64,000 bases of DNA, from positions 1 through 64,000 of the forward strand of contig CAYSFD010000056.1 of the NCBI GenBank assembly GCA_964430565.1, given 5' to 3'. Of the stretch, positions 34,472 through 43,712 are shown one piece after another. How positions within the stretch are numbered: position 1 is the first letter of the stretch; every line of letters starts with the position of its first letter. The notes beneath the pieces were generated by a model, which searched no databases, was not told where the DNA came from, and worked only from the letters and a program-made list of their open reading frames with translations. A program made the translations under genes and the position numbers. Source of the DNA: VBDM01 sp964430565. Lineage in GTDB: Bacteria > Pseudomonadota > Gammaproteobacteria > Burkholderiales > SG8-39.

Positions 34472-35698
34472 ATGCAGGACTACGACATCGATACGCTGGC
34501 GGTCCGCGCGGGAATCGCCCGCAGCCAGTTTAACGAGCACTCCGAGGCGCTCTATCTTACGTCGAGCTTTGTATTTGAGAACGCCGCCCAGGCGGCCGCC
34601 CGGTTCCAGGGCAACGAGCCCGGCAACATCTACTCGCGCTTCACCAATCCCACGGTCACCGTGTTCCAGGATCGGCTGGCGGCGCTGGAGGGCGCGGAAG
34701 CGTGCGTGGCCACGGCCTCGGGCATGTCCGCCATCCTCGCGACCGCGATGGCGCTGCTCAAGTCGGGGGACCATTTGGTGTCGTCCTCTGGAGTTTTCGG
34801 CGCCACCGTCCAGCTCTTCAGCAGCATCCTTTCCAAATTCGGCGTCGAGACCGATTACGTCGATGGGACCGACACCAAGGCGTGGAAGGCGGCGCTGCGG
34901 CCCAATACCCGGTTGCTGTATCTGGAGACGCCTTCCAATCCGCTTACAGAGGTGTTCGACATTGAAGCGCTTGCGCGCCTCGCGCATGGTGCGGGCGCAC
35001 TGCTCGTCGTAGACAATTGCCTCTGCACGCCCGCACTTCAGCGCCCCATCGAACTGGGCGCAGACCTGGTAATTCACTCGGCTACGAAGTACTTGGACGG
35101 CCAGGGGAGGGTCCTCGGCGGGGCGGTTCTTGGCAAGCGCGATTTGGTGATGGGCGGAATCCACGGTTTTCTGCGGACCGCGGGTCCGAGCCTCTCGCCG
35201 TTCAATGCTTGGGTGTTGCTGAAAGGGCTGGAGACGCTACGGATCAGGATGGAAGCGCAGTCGCAAAGCGCACTGGAGCTGGCTCGGTGGCTGGAAGCTC
35301 ATCCCCGCGTCAGCAAGGTGTACTACCCCGGTCTTCCCTCGCACCCTCAGCACGAACTTGCGGCCAGGCAGCAGCGCTTGGGGGGCGCGGTCGTGTCGTT
35401 TGAGGTGGAAGGCGGCCGTGGAGCGGCTTGGAGTCTCATCGACTCGACTCGCATGATTTCGATTACCGCTAATCTTGGCGACACCAAGACCACGATCACT
35501 CATCCCGCCACGACTACTCACGGGCGCATTTCGGACGCGGCGCGTGCGCGCGCCGGAATCACGGAGGGTCTGGTGCGTATCGCCGTCGGGCTTGAATCCG
35601 TGAAGGACATCCGTGCCGATTTGGATCGCGGACTGGGGTCGATAGCTGATCAGGGGAGCGACACGGGGGCGCAGCCACGCACGTCGCAGCGCAGGTAA
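34472..35698 (+). CDS. metZ: O-succinylhomoserine sulfhydrylase
   Basis: This 408-aa PLP enzyme of the Cys/Met-metabolism family makes homocysteine from O-succinylhomoserine and sulfide. The PLP lysine is K206 in HSATKYLDG, and SRFTNPTV and ETPSNP are family motifs. Expression is probably controlled by the SAM-II riboswitch and terminator just upstream. Its 3' end overlaps the convergent lpxH gene by 49 bp. O-acetylhomoserine use cannot be excluded from sequence alone. Confidence 0.93.
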   Translation: MQDYDIDTLAVRAGIARSQFNEHSEALYLTSSFVFENAAQAAARFQGNEPGNIYSRFTNPTVTVFQDRLAALEGAEACVATASGMSAILATAMALLKSGDHLVSSSGVFGATVQLFSSILSKFGVETDYVDGTDTKAWKAALRPNTRLLYLETPSNPLTEVFDIEALARLAHGAGALLVVDNCLCTPALQRPIELGADLVIHSATKYLDGQGRVLGGAVLGKRDLVMGGIHGFLRTAGPSLSPFNAWVLLKGLETLRIRMEAQSQSALELARWLEAHPRVSKVYYPGLPSHPQHELAARQQRLGGAVVSFEVEGGRGAAWSLIDSTRMISITANLGDTKTTITHPATTTHGRISDAARARAGITEGLVRIAVGLESVKDIRADLDRGLGSIADQGSDTGAQPRTSQRR

Positions 35699-36369
35699 CT
35701 GCCGCTGCGATACCAGTCGGCAAGCACCCAGCGCTCGCAGATCCTGCCGTCCACGCGATGCTCGTGCCGAGCCGGTCGGTGCGTGTGCCCGTGGATGAGG
35801 CGCGGATAGCCATGCTCGCGCAACACGGATTCGACCGCACCGGGGTTTACGTCCATGAGCACCGCCGCCTTGCGTGTTTTTTCCGACTCGCTCATACGGC
35901 GTAAGGCTTCTATCTGCTCCTTGCGTCGCAAAAGCGGAGCGGAAAGAAATTCCTTCCTCCAGGCCGGAGCGCGTACCTCGGAGCGAAACTTCTGGTAGTC
36001 CCGGTCGTCAGTGCAGAGCGTGTCGCCGTGCATCAGCAGCGTCCTCGTCCCGAAAAGATCGAGGGTATGAGGATCTTCGATTAAACGGGCATTGCAGGCC
36101 TTGGCAAAATCACCGTTCAGCAGGAAATCCCGGTTTCCGTGCATGATGTGCAAGGCAGGACCGGCGCGAGAGCAGTCAGCCAGCGCTGCGATGACCAAGG
36201 CGTTAAACGTATCGTCAAGATCATCGTCTCCCGCCCAGTATTCGAACAGATCGCCGAGAACGTAGAGGGATTCAGCGGCGCGCGCAGGGCCTCTGAGAAA
36301 CTCGAAAAACGTGCGATTGATCTCCGGCCGAGATGCGCACAGATGGAGGTCGGAGATGAACAGAACCAT
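35650..36369 (-). CDS. lpxH: UDP-2,3-diacylglucosamine diphosphatase
   Basis: This 239-aa calcineurin-fold phosphoesterase makes lipid X in lipid A synthesis at the inner membrane. Metal-binding motifs are in order: SDLHL (D7, H9), GDLFEYW, HGNRDF, MHGD and HGHTHRP. The ATG at 36369 begins MVLFISDLHL; a TTG five codons upstream is unlikely. The last 49 bp overlap the end of metZ on the other strand. It follows ppiB in the same direction. Confidence 0.95.
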   Translation of the reverse strand: MVLFISDLHLCASRPEINRTFFEFLRGPARAAESLYVLGDLFEYWAGDDDLDDTFNALVIAALADCSRAGPALHIMHGNRDFLLNGDFAKACNARLIEDPHTLDLFGTRTLLMHGDTLCTDDRDYQKFRSEVRAPAWRKEFLSAPLLRRKEQIEALRRMSESEKTRKAAVLMDVNPGAVESVLREHGYPRLIHGHTHRPARHEHRVDGRICERWVLADWYRSGSYLRCDVRGCAPVSLP

Positions 36370-36431
36370 AGAACCGTGGATCAAGGATCAGGCAATCGCG
36401 CACGGTAAATCTCCTTGATCCTGAGCCTGGA

Positions 36432-36923
36432 TCACACCACTTCAGCTCGCTCTATGATCACGTCTTCGACGGGGACGTCTTCATGCGACCCGCGTCTTCC
36501 GGTTTTCACCGTTTTTATCTTTTCGACGACGTCTTGACCTTCGACGACCTTGCCGAACACGCAATAGCCCCAACCCTGGCCGTTAGGCGCCGTGTGATTG
36601 AGAAAATCGTTGTCTTTGACGTTGATGAAAAACTGACTGGAGGCTGAGTGCGGCTCAGAAGTCCGAGCCATGGCGATCGTATAGCGATCGTTCTTGAGGC
36701 CGTTGGTGGCTTCATTCTTGATGGTGCCTCGAGTCGGTTTTTGCCCCATGCCCGGTTCAAAACCACCGCACTGAATCATGAAGCCGTCGATGACGCGGTG
36801 AAACACGGTGTTGGAATAAAATCCAGCCTCCACATAGTCGAGAAAATTCCTGACCGTCTCCGGCGCGCGTCCCGCGTCGAGTTCGAAGGCGATGATACCG
36901 AGGCTCGTGTGAAACTTGACCAT
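36432..36923 (-). CDS. ppiB: cytoplasmic peptidyl-prolyl cis-trans isomerase (cyclophilin)
   Basis: This 163-aa cyclophilin has no signal peptide and starts MVKFHTSLGIIAFELD. The active-site segment is FHRVIDGFMIQCGGFEPG, with the catalytic arginine, followed by ARTSEPHSASSQFFINV. It lies 12 nt downstream of a second, exported cyclophilin gene, so the pair serves cytoplasm and periplasm. lpxH follows it, as in many betaproteobacteria. Confidence 0.95.
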   Translation of the reverse strand: MVKFHTSLGIIAFELDAGRAPETVRNFLDYVEAGFYSNTVFHRVIDGFMIQCGGFEPGMGQKPTRGTIKNEATNGLKNDRYTIAMARTSEPHSASSQFFINVKDNDFLNHTAPNGQGWGYCVFGKVVEGQDVVEKIKTVKTGRRGSHEDVPVEDVIIERAEVV

Positions 36924-36935
36924 GGACCCTCGGCC

Positions 36936-37535
36936 CTACTTGGAAGGTTTGACCGTGACCGATTCGATCCGCACCGCAACTTGTGGGACGTTCTCGTGCG
37001 GTCCCGATGGCGCCGTGGACACCTTTGCGATTCGCATCACGGTATCCATTCCTTCGACCACGCGCCCGAACACCGCATACCCGTATCCTTGTGAGGACTC
37101 GTCTCGAAAGTCGAGGAAGGCGTTGTTCTTGACGTTGATGAAGAATTGTGCCGTCGCTGAATGCGGATTGGGCGTACGCGCCATCACAATGGTTCCCGTT
37201 TCGTTCCTGAGGCCCGCCTTGAGCGCGATCCCCGCTTCGTTCGGTATCGGGTCTCGGACGGCCTTCTGACGCATTCCGGGCTCGAATCCGCCGCCCTGGA
37301 TCATGAATCCGTCGATGACGCGGTGAAAAATCGTGCCATCGTAGAAACCGCTGCGAGCGTACTGCAGAAAGTTCGCGACCGTTTTGGGCGCTTTGTCGGG
37401 GTAAAGCTCAAGCGTGAAGCTGCCCATGCTCGTCTTGAGTTCGACACGCTGATTCTGCGCACATGCGTTGGACGCCGCGGCAAGCGAAAGAACGAGCGCC
37501 GCGATGCGCACGGCAGGTCGAGAGACGCTATTCAT
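36936..37535 (-). CDS. ppiA: periplasmic peptidyl-prolyl cis-trans isomerase (cyclophilin)
   Basis: This 199-aa cyclophilin has a signal peptide, starting MNSVSRPAVRIAALVLSLAA and probably cleaved after ACA or ACAQ near residue 26. The active site FHRVIDGFMIQGGGFEPG and ARTPNPHSATAQFFINV are intact. The frame is open 12 codons further, but the ATG at 37535 gives a normal signal sequence. It is divergent from cysS. Confidence 0.93.
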   Translation of the reverse strand: MNSVSRPAVRIAALVLSLAAASNACAQNQRVELKTSMGSFTLELYPDKAPKTVANFLQYARSGFYDGTIFHRVIDGFMIQGGGFEPGMRQKAVRDPIPNEAGIALKAGLRNETGTIVMARTPNPHSATAQFFINVKNNAFLDFRDESSQGYGYAVFGRVVEGMDTVMRIAKVSTAPSGPHENVPQVAVRIESVTVKPSK

Positions 37536-37540
37536 TGTGC

Positions 37541-37613
37541 TATACTTTTTCGACGTTAAAAGAAACGCCATTCTATCAAGAAGCTTGTAGCGCTCACAAC
37601 CATCAGCTTCTTG
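37541..37613 (+). promoter_or_regulatory. candidate cysS promoter and leader hairpin
   Basis: An extended -10 element TGC TATACT (37538-37546) reads towards cysS and overlaps the start of ppiA. The -35 region is weak. About 30 nt further on, CAAGAAGCT (37577-37585) and AGCTTCTTG (37605-37613) form a perfect 9-bp stem with a 19-nt loop. This would lie in a cysS leader of about 180 nt. No T-run follows, so it is not a simple terminator. Its role is unknown. Confidence 0.45.
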
Positions 37614-37728
37614 CGGGCATTTTCTCGATCCTCCCGTTTTTCTCCGGCGGCCCTCTGCGGCCCGACTTGATCACGCAGGACGGTTTTCGCAACACCGGCC
37701 TTGTCGCTGATACGATGAGAAGCGGGTT

Positions 37729-39114
37729 ATGCTAAAAATATACAACAGCTTGAGCCGTGCGCGGGAACCCTTCGTTCCTCTCGATCCGCCGCGAGTGAGG
37801 ATGTATGTGTGCGGGATGACCGTGTACGACTATTGCCATCTCGGACACGCACGGGTGATGATCGTATTCGATCTCGTGCAGCGCTGGCTGCGCGCGAGCG
37901 GCTATGAGCTCACCTACGCGCGCAACATTACCGACGTCGACGACAAGATTATCCGGCGGGCGTTAGAACACAACGAGTCGGTCGGGGCGCTGACCGAGCG
38001 CTTTATTCGCTACATGGACGAAGACGCCGCCGCGCTCGGCGTGGAGAAGCCCGACATCGAGCCGCGCGCAACGGGTCACGTGACTGACATGCTGGAGATG
38101 ATCAGAAGGCTCGAAGAACGCGGCCTGGCCTATCGGGCGGAAAGCGGCGACGTCAACTTCTCGGTGAGAAAGTTTCCCGGCTACGGAAAACTATCGGGTA
38201 AGTCGCTTGAGGATCTGCGTGCCGGTGAGCGAGTTGAGGTCGATCCAACCAAGCGCGACCCGCTCGATTTTGTGTTGTGGAAACGCGCCAAGGAGGGTGA
38301 GCCGTTTTGGCAATCCCCTTGGGGAAACGGTCGCCCCGGCTGGCATATCGAGTGTTCAGCGATGAGCACGAAACTGCTTGGAGCGCATTTTGATATCCAC
38401 GGTGGCGGGGAGGATCTTCAGTTTCCGCACCACGAGAACGAGATTGCGCAGTCCGAGGGAGCGCTGGGCGAAACCGATATGGAACCGTTCGTCAGATACT
38501 GGATGCACAACGGCTTTGTCCGGCTGCAAGACCAGAAGATGTCGAAATCGACAGGCAACGTCACGATCATTCGCGAGCTGCTCAAGCGTTACGATCCAGA
38601 GGTGGTACGTTTCTTCGTCGCGCGCGCGCACTATCGTAGCCCTCTCAATTATTCCGACCAGCATCTGGACGACGCGAAGCAGGCCTTGTCGAGGTTGTAT
38701 ATTGCTTTGAAGGCGTCGCCCATAAGCGCAGGAGCGCCCGATTGGAACGAAAGTTACGGTCGCCGCTTCCGCGACGCGATGGACGACGATTTCAATACGC
38801 CCGAGGCGGTTGCCGCACTCTTCGATCTTGCCAACGAAATCAATCGCTCGAATTCCACGGCGCTGAGACGCCAGCTACGCGCGCTCGGCGGACTGCTCGG
38901 ACTTCTGGGGCGCGAAAGCGAACAATTCCTGCAGGGCGGCAAGAAACAGGCCGGCAGCATTTCCGACGCGCAAATTGCGGTGCTGATCGCTGAACGCAAC
39001 GAGGCGCGTCGCGCCAAGAACTTTCCTCGCGCCGACGAAATACGCGACGAATTGCTTCACAAGGGAATCACACTCGAGGATGGTCCGCAGGGAACAACCT
39101 GGCGCCGCTCCTGA
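37729..39114 (+). CDS. cysS: cysteinyl-tRNA synthetase
   Basis: This 461-aa class I synthetase charges tRNA-Cys. The zinc ligand C28 (in VCGMTVYD), the HIGH-type HLGHAR motif, the second zinc region WHIECSAMS followed by the HHENE segment, and KMSKSTGN are all present. Length matches the family. The ATG at 37729 gives MLKIYNSLSR, the common start. Confidence 0.98.
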   Translation: MLKIYNSLSRAREPFVPLDPPRVRMYVCGMTVYDYCHLGHARVMIVFDLVQRWLRASGYELTYARNITDVDDKIIRRALEHNESVGALTERFIRYMDEDAAALGVEKPDIEPRATGHVTDMLEMIRRLEERGLAYRAESGDVNFSVRKFPGYGKLSGKSLEDLRAGERVEVDPTKRDPLDFVLWKRAKEGEPFWQSPWGNGRPGWHIECSAMSTKLLGAHFDIHGGGEDLQFPHHENEIAQSEGALGETDMEPFVRYWMHNGFVRLQDQKMSKSTGNVTIIRELLKRYDPEVVRFFVARAHYRSPLNYSDQHLDDAKQALSRLYIALKASPISAGAPDWNESYGRRFRDAMDDDFNTPEAVAALFDLANEINRSNSTALRRQLRALGGLLGLLGRESEQFLQGGKKQAGSISDAQIAVLIAERNEARRAKNFPRADEIRDELLHKGITLEDGPQGTTWRRS

Positions 39115-39161
39115 TTCAGTCGTCTGCGCGACGGAATGCGCCTCGTTGGTAAATTTTCCGC

Positions 39162-40301
39162 CTAGTATGCGAATCTGCCACCTTTGCTGATGGCGGTGAG
39201 TTCCACATACTTCGAACCGTTGTGGTTCGTCGAGCTGAAATCGACGATGTATCCGCCGACGTCGTAATTCCGGATAGAGTCGAGCGCCTTGAGCAGGCTT
39301 TCGCGGGTCGGAGTGGCGCCGGCACGGCGGATGCCCTCCGCCAGCACTTTCGCGCAGATATACGCTTCTAGGGACGTAAACGAAAACTCCTTCTTGCCGA
39401 GCTGCTTTTCGATCGCAGCCTGGTATTCCCTGACGATAGGAACCGCCAGCCTCGCATAGGGCGGAACGACCTGCGCTACGACGACTCCCGTGCCCTGAGC
39501 GCCAAGCGCGGTGGCCAAGGCGCTTGCACCGACAAATGAGGTGCTCGCAAACTGCGCGCCGGATCCGGCCTTCTTCGACTGTGTGATGAAGTCGGCCGTA
39601 GTGCGGTACAGCGTTGTTCCTATGACCACGTCAGGAGCCGCCTTGACGACATCGCCGACAGCCGCGCCCAGATCGGTCTGGTTGCGCTTCAGGGTGCCGA
39701 TCGACACCGGCTTGAGCCCGCGTTTGGCGAGCGCCGTTTGCACCGCCGCGAGATTCTCCTTGCCAACCGCGTCGTCGTAGTGGATAACCGAGAATTTTTT
39801 CATTCCAGTGCTGGTGTAGAACTCAACGATCTTTTCCAGCTCATCGGCGTAGCTCGCTCGCATCATGTATACATGGCGGCGGAAACTCTGCATGGGCTGC
39901 GCACCCGTGAAAGGCGCGACAAACGGCACCCCGCTTTTCTCCACGAATGGGAACGCGGGAAGACTCAAAGTCGCGCTGGCGTAGCCGAACAGGGCGAGCA
40001 CGCGTCTTTCCTCGATCAGGACCCTGCCGTTCTCGCCGGAACGCTTGGCGTCGTTGGCGTCGTCGATGGTAATCAACTCGATCTTGCGGCCGTTTACGCC
40101 GCCGGCTGCATTGATCTTGCTGAAGAAGGCGAGCGCTCCGTTGCGAATGTCCTCGCCGAACTCCTTGTTGGTGCCCGAGAGCGGCCCTGACTGGCCGATC
40201 AGGATAGTGGTCTTGGTTACGCCCTGGGACTGTGCTGGTCCGGACCCTAGAGCGAATACAAATATGCCGGCTGCAAAAGCAAGGCTAAAAACTTTCGTCA
40301 T
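39162..40301 (-). CDS. branched-chain amino acid-type ABC transporter substrate-binding protein
   Basis: This 379-aa periplasmic protein has a signal peptide (about 1-25, ending PAQSQG) and the type I receptor fold of the LivK/urea/amide group, with ILIGQSGPLSGTNKEFGED near the N-terminus. GGAGGGG lies just before the ATG. No permease or ATPase genes are adjacent, so it is an isolated receptor, as is frequent in betaproteobacteria. The ligand cannot be told from sequence. Confidence 0.88.
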   Translation of the reverse strand: MTKVFSLAFAAGIFVFALGSGPAQSQGVTKTTILIGQSGPLSGTNKEFGEDIRNGALAFFSKINAAGGVNGRKIELITIDDANDAKRSGENGRVLIEERRVLALFGYASATLSLPAFPFVEKSGVPFVAPFTGAQPMQSFRRHVYMMRASYADELEKIVEFYTSTGMKKFSVIHYDDAVGKENLAAVQTALAKRGLKPVSIGTLKRNQTDLGAAVGDVVKAAPDVVIGTTLYRTTADFITQSKKAGSGAQFASTSFVGASALATALGAQGTGVVVAQVVPPYARLAVPIVREYQAAIEKQLGKKEFSFTSLEAYICAKVLAEGIRRAGATPTRESLLKALDSIRNYDVGGYIVDFSSTNHNGSKYVELTAISKGGRFAY

Positions 40302-40510
40302 AGTCTTTCCCCTCCTGCGCGATTGGGTAAGTGGATGACTAGCCTGCAGAGTTTAGACCAAACGACTGGCTGCGGGCTGATGTTCGGGGAAAGGGGAGGC
40401 AACTCCAGGGCCACGTCCTTTGAGCGACGGGGCTGCTCGGTGTGGCCGGTTAGGCCAACCTGGGCCAGGCTGAAATGTAACGATAAGTCGCGAATACAAA
40501 TAGGGTTTAT
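40302..40510. other. intergenic region between receptor gene and dnaJ
   Basis: These 209 bp contain the Shine-Dalgarno sequence of the receptor gene at the left and a GC-rich stretch with short inverted repeats (GGCCGGTTAGGCC near 40444) after the dnaJ stop. That could help end the heat-shock transcript, though no T-run is present. No gene is evident. Confidence 0.4.
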
Positions 40511-41626
40511 CTACTCGGCAAAGAATTCCTTGACCTTGTCCATCCAGGATTTGGCGCGGGGGTTGTGGCGCTGCGAGTCCTTCTGGCTGATCGCCTCGAA
40601 CTCTCGCAGCAATTCCCTTTGTCGCTCGGTAAGGCTGACCGGAGTTTCGACCACAACGTGACACAGAAGATCGCCGTATTCGCGGCTGCGTACGCCGCGG
40701 ATGCCCTTTCCGCGGAGCCGAAATGCCCTTCCTGACTGGGTTTCGACTGGGATCTTGATCCTCGCCGACCCATCCAGCGTGGGGATTTCGATCTCTCCGC
40801 CGAGGGCCGCTGTCGAAAAACTGACCGGCATTTCGCAATGCAGGTCGTCATGGTCGCGCTGGAATACCGGATGAGGTTTGACCTGGATCTGCACGTAAAG
40901 ATCGCCCGGCGGCCCGCCGTTGACTCCGGGCTCGCCTTCGCCCGAGAGGCGAATGCGATCGCTATTGTCGACGCCGGCAGGAATTTTAACGGAGAGCGTT
41001 TTTTGCTTCTTCACGCGTGCGGCGCCACGGCAGCTTGGGCAGGGCTCTAGGATGATCTTCCCGGTCCCGTGACACTTCGGACAGGTCTGCTGAATGGAGA
41101 AAAACCCCTGTTGCATGCGTACCTGGCCCTGACCTTCGCAAGTCGGGCAGGTCTTAGGCTTCGTCCCGGGTTTCGCCCCGGAGCCCTTACAGGCGTCGCA
41201 GTTCTCGTGGGTTGGGATGCGAATCCGGGTTTCGGTGCCGCGCGCCGCCTGCTCCAGCGCGATTTCGAGGTTGTAGCGCAGATCGGCTCCGCGGTACACT
41301 GAGGAGCGTCCGCCGCGCGCCTGACTAAAGATGTCGCCGAAGATGTCCCCGAAGGCATCGGCAAAATTCGAGAAACCGGCACCGGCCATGCCCGCCTGCG
41401 GGTCGACTCCGGCGTGGCCGTAGCGGTCATATGCGGCGCGCTTGTTCGCGTCGGTGAGGACTTCGTACGCTTCGTTTGCCTCCTTGAACGACTCTTCGGC
41501 CTTAGGGTTGTCGGGATTGCGGTCCGGATGATGCTTCATGGCGAGACGCCGATAGGCTTTCTTGATCGCCTCTTCGTCGGCGTCGCGGTTGACTCCCAGG
41601 ACTTCGTAGTAATCCCGCTTCGCCAT
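40511..41626 (-). CDS. dnaJ: chaperone protein DnaJ
   Basis: This 371-aa co-chaperone stimulates DnaK ATPase. The J domain carries HPD at 33-35. A G/F-rich linker with FGDIFGDIF follows, then four zinc-finger repeats: CDACKGSG, CPTCEGQG, CPKCHGTG and CPSCRGAA. The last departs slightly from CxxCxGxG but keeps both cysteines. The ATG at 41626 (MAKRDYYEVLGV) is the family start. It is the last gene of the grpE-dnaK-dnaJ unit. Confidence 0.97.
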   Translation of the reverse strand: MAKRDYYEVLGVNRDADEEAIKKAYRRLAMKHHPDRNPDNPKAEESFKEANEAYEVLTDANKRAAYDRYGHAGVDPQAGMAGAGFSNFADAFGDIFGDIFSQARGGRSSVYRGADLRYNLEIALEQAARGTETRIRIPTHENCDACKGSGAKPGTKPKTCPTCEGQGQVRMQQGFFSIQQTCPKCHGTGKIILEPCPSCRGAARVKKQKTLSVKIPAGVDNSDRIRLSGEGEPGVNGGPPGDLYVQIQVKPHPVFQRDHDDLHCEMPVSFSTAALGGEIEIPTLDGSARIKIPVETQSGRAFRLRGKGIRGVRSREYGDLLCHVVVETPVSLTERQRELLREFEAISQKDSQRHNPRAKSWMDKVKEFFAE

Positions 41627-41657
41627 TGCTTGGCTCTTTCCTTGATAGATGCGCAAA

Positions 41658-41736
41658 GGCCGAGTTGAGCTGGCGCGCTTGCGCGTCAGCTCGAACTCGG
41701 CCAGTTAAGGCCGCGCGATTTATGCGCGGCGCTTAA
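41658..41736 (-). repeat. two strong hairpins between dnaK and dnaJ
   Basis: The first hairpin (41658-41702) pairs GGCCGAGTTGAGCTG with CAGCTCGAACTCGGCC through a single bulge and continues as CGCGC/GCGCG. The second (41705-41736) pairs TTAAGGCCGCGC with GCGCGGCGCTTAA around a 7-nt loop and includes the dnaK stop codon. Neither is followed by a clear T-run in the direction of transcription. They may protect the dnaK message or reduce dnaJ expression relative to dnaK, or be dispersed palindromic elements. Confidence 0.75.
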
Positions 41737-43661
41737 CCTTTCTTGTCTTTTACCTCGGTGAACTCGGCATCCACGACGTTGGCGTCATCGGGTTTGCTCG
41801 GCCCCTTGGGCTCTTCGCGGGTCTGGGCCCCTTGCGCCTTCTGCGCATCGGCGTACATTTTTTCCCCGAGTTTCTGCGCGGCCTGCGTGAGCGCCTGCGT
41901 CTTGGCGTCGATTTGTGCTTTGTCGTCAGACTTCAGCGCATCTTCGGCGTCCTTCAGCGCGGCCTCAATCTTCGCTTTTTCTTCAGCGCTGAGCTTTTCG
42001 CCGTATTCCTTGAGAGACTTGTTTACCGAATGGACGAGTGAATCCAGCTGGTTGCGCGCAGTGACGATCTCGAGTTGCTTCTTGTCATCGGCAGCGTGCG
42101 TTTCCCCATCTCTCACCATGCGTTGGATCTCAGCTTCGTTCAAGCCAGAACTCGCCTTGATGGTGATCTTGTTTTCCTTGCCGGTCGCTTTGTCCTTGGC
42201 GGACACGTGCAGAATGCCGTTGGCGTCGATGTCGAATGTAACCTCGATTTGGGGCATGCCGCGCGGCGCGGGTGGAATTCCCTCCAAGTTGAACTGGCCC
42301 AGGCTCTTGTTGCCTGCGGCCATGTCGCGCTCGCCCTGCAGCACGTGGATCGTTACTGCAGATTGGCTGTCGTCGGCGGTCGAAAAGACCTGCTGCGCCT
42401 TGGTCGGGATCGTGGTGTTTTTCTGGATGAGCTTGGTCATCACTCCGCCAAGCGTCTCGATGCCGAGCGACAGCGGTGTGACGTCGAGAAGCAGCACATC
42501 CTTGACGTCCCCCTTCAGAACGCCGCCCTGAATTCCGGCGCCGACCGCGACCGCTTCGTCGGCGTTGACGTCCTTCCTTGGTTCCTTGCCGAAAAAGTCC
42601 TTTACGGTCTCCTGCACCTTGGGCATGCGCGTCATTCCGCCCACCAGGATCACGTCTTCGATCTCGGAGATCTTCAGTCCGGCGTCTTTCAGCGCAATGC
42701 GGCAGGGCTCGACCGTCTTCGCAATCAGATCCTCGACCAGGCTCTCGAACTTGGCGCGCGTGATCTTGATCGTCAGGTGCTTTGGCCCACTCTTGTCGGC
42801 CGTGATGTAAGGCAGGTTGATCTCCGTCTGCTGGCTCGAGGATAGTTCGATCTTGGCCTTCTCCGAGCCATCCTTGAGTCGCTGCAACGCCAGCACGTCG
42901 TTCCTGAGATCGATGCCTTGATCCTTCTTGAACTCGTCGCAGAGGTAATCGATCAGACGCTGGTCGAAGTCCTCGCCGCCGAGAAACGTGTCGCCGTTGG
43001 TCGAGAGCACCTCGAACTGGTGTTCGCCTTCGACCTCCGCGATCTCGATGATCGAGACGTCGAACGTGCCGCCGCCGAGGTCGTACACCGCGATCTTGCG
43101 GTCGCCCTCTTTCTTGTCCAGGCCGAAGGCGAGTGCGGCCGCCGTCGGTTCGTTGATGATGCGCTTGACTTCAAGTCCCGCGATGCGGCCCGCGTCCTTC
43201 GTGGCCTGACGTTGTGAATCGTTGAAATAGGCTGGAACCGTGATCACGGCCTCGGTGACTTCCTCGCCGAGATAGTCCTCGGCGGTCTTCTTCATTTTGC
43301 GCAACACCTGCGCCGACACTTCCGGCGGAGCGATTTTCTTCCCGAGGATCTCGACCCAAGCGTCGTTGTTTTCCGCCTTGACGATCTTGTAGGGCATCAA
43401 TTCGATGTCCTTCTGCACCTCTTTTTCGTCAAAACGGCGGCCAATGAGGCGCTTGACCGCATACAAAGTGTTCTTGGGATTGGTGACTGCCTGCCGCTTG
43501 GCCGGCGCACCGACGAGAACTTCCCCATCGTCCATGTAAGCGACGATGGAGGGCGTCGTGCGCGCGCCCTCCGAGTTCTCGATGACTTTTGGCTTGCCAC
43601 CCTCCATGATCGCGACGCAGGAGTTGGTTGTGCCGAGGTCGATTCCAATGATCTTTCCCAT
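41733..43661 (-). CDS. dnaK: chaperone protein DnaK (Hsp70)
   Basis: This 642-aa Hsp70 starts MGKIIGIDLGTTNSCVAIMEG at the ATG chosen. The actin-like ATPase domain includes VYDLGGGTFDVSIIE. It is followed by the linker DVLLLDVTPLSLGIET, the peptide-binding domain, the helical lid and the C-terminal VVDAEF motif. Length is typical. It lies between grpE and dnaJ and is expected to be induced by heat through the RpoH promoter before grpE. Confidence 0.98.
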   Translation of the reverse strand: MGKIIGIDLGTTNSCVAIMEGGKPKVIENSEGARTTPSIVAYMDDGEVLVGAPAKRQAVTNPKNTLYAVKRLIGRRFDEKEVQKDIELMPYKIVKAENNDAWVEILGKKIAPPEVSAQVLRKMKKTAEDYLGEEVTEAVITVPAYFNDSQRQATKDAGRIAGLEVKRIINEPTAAALAFGLDKKEGDRKIAVYDLGGGTFDVSIIEIAEVEGEHQFEVLSTNGDTFLGGEDFDQRLIDYLCDEFKKDQGIDLRNDVLALQRLKDGSEKAKIELSSSQQTEINLPYITADKSGPKHLTIKITRAKFESLVEDLIAKTVEPCRIALKDAGLKISEIEDVILVGGMTRMPKVQETVKDFFGKEPRKDVNADEAVAVGAGIQGGVLKGDVKDVLLLDVTPLSLGIETLGGVMTKLIQKNTTIPTKAQQVFSTADDSQSAVTIHVLQGERDMAAGNKSLGQFNLEGIPPAPRGMPQIEVTFDIDANGILHVSAKDKATGKENKITIKASSGLNEAEIQRMVRDGETHAADDKKQLEIVTARNQLDSLVHSVNKSLKEYGEKLSAEEKAKIEAALKDAEDALKSDDKAQIDAKTQALTQAAQKLGEKMYADAQKAQGAQTREEPKGPSKPDDANVVDAEFTEVKDKKG

Positions 43662-43712
43662 GAGTCTTCCTCTTGAATTTGCGTGCAAATAAGCTTGCAG
43701 CCGATATGGGGA

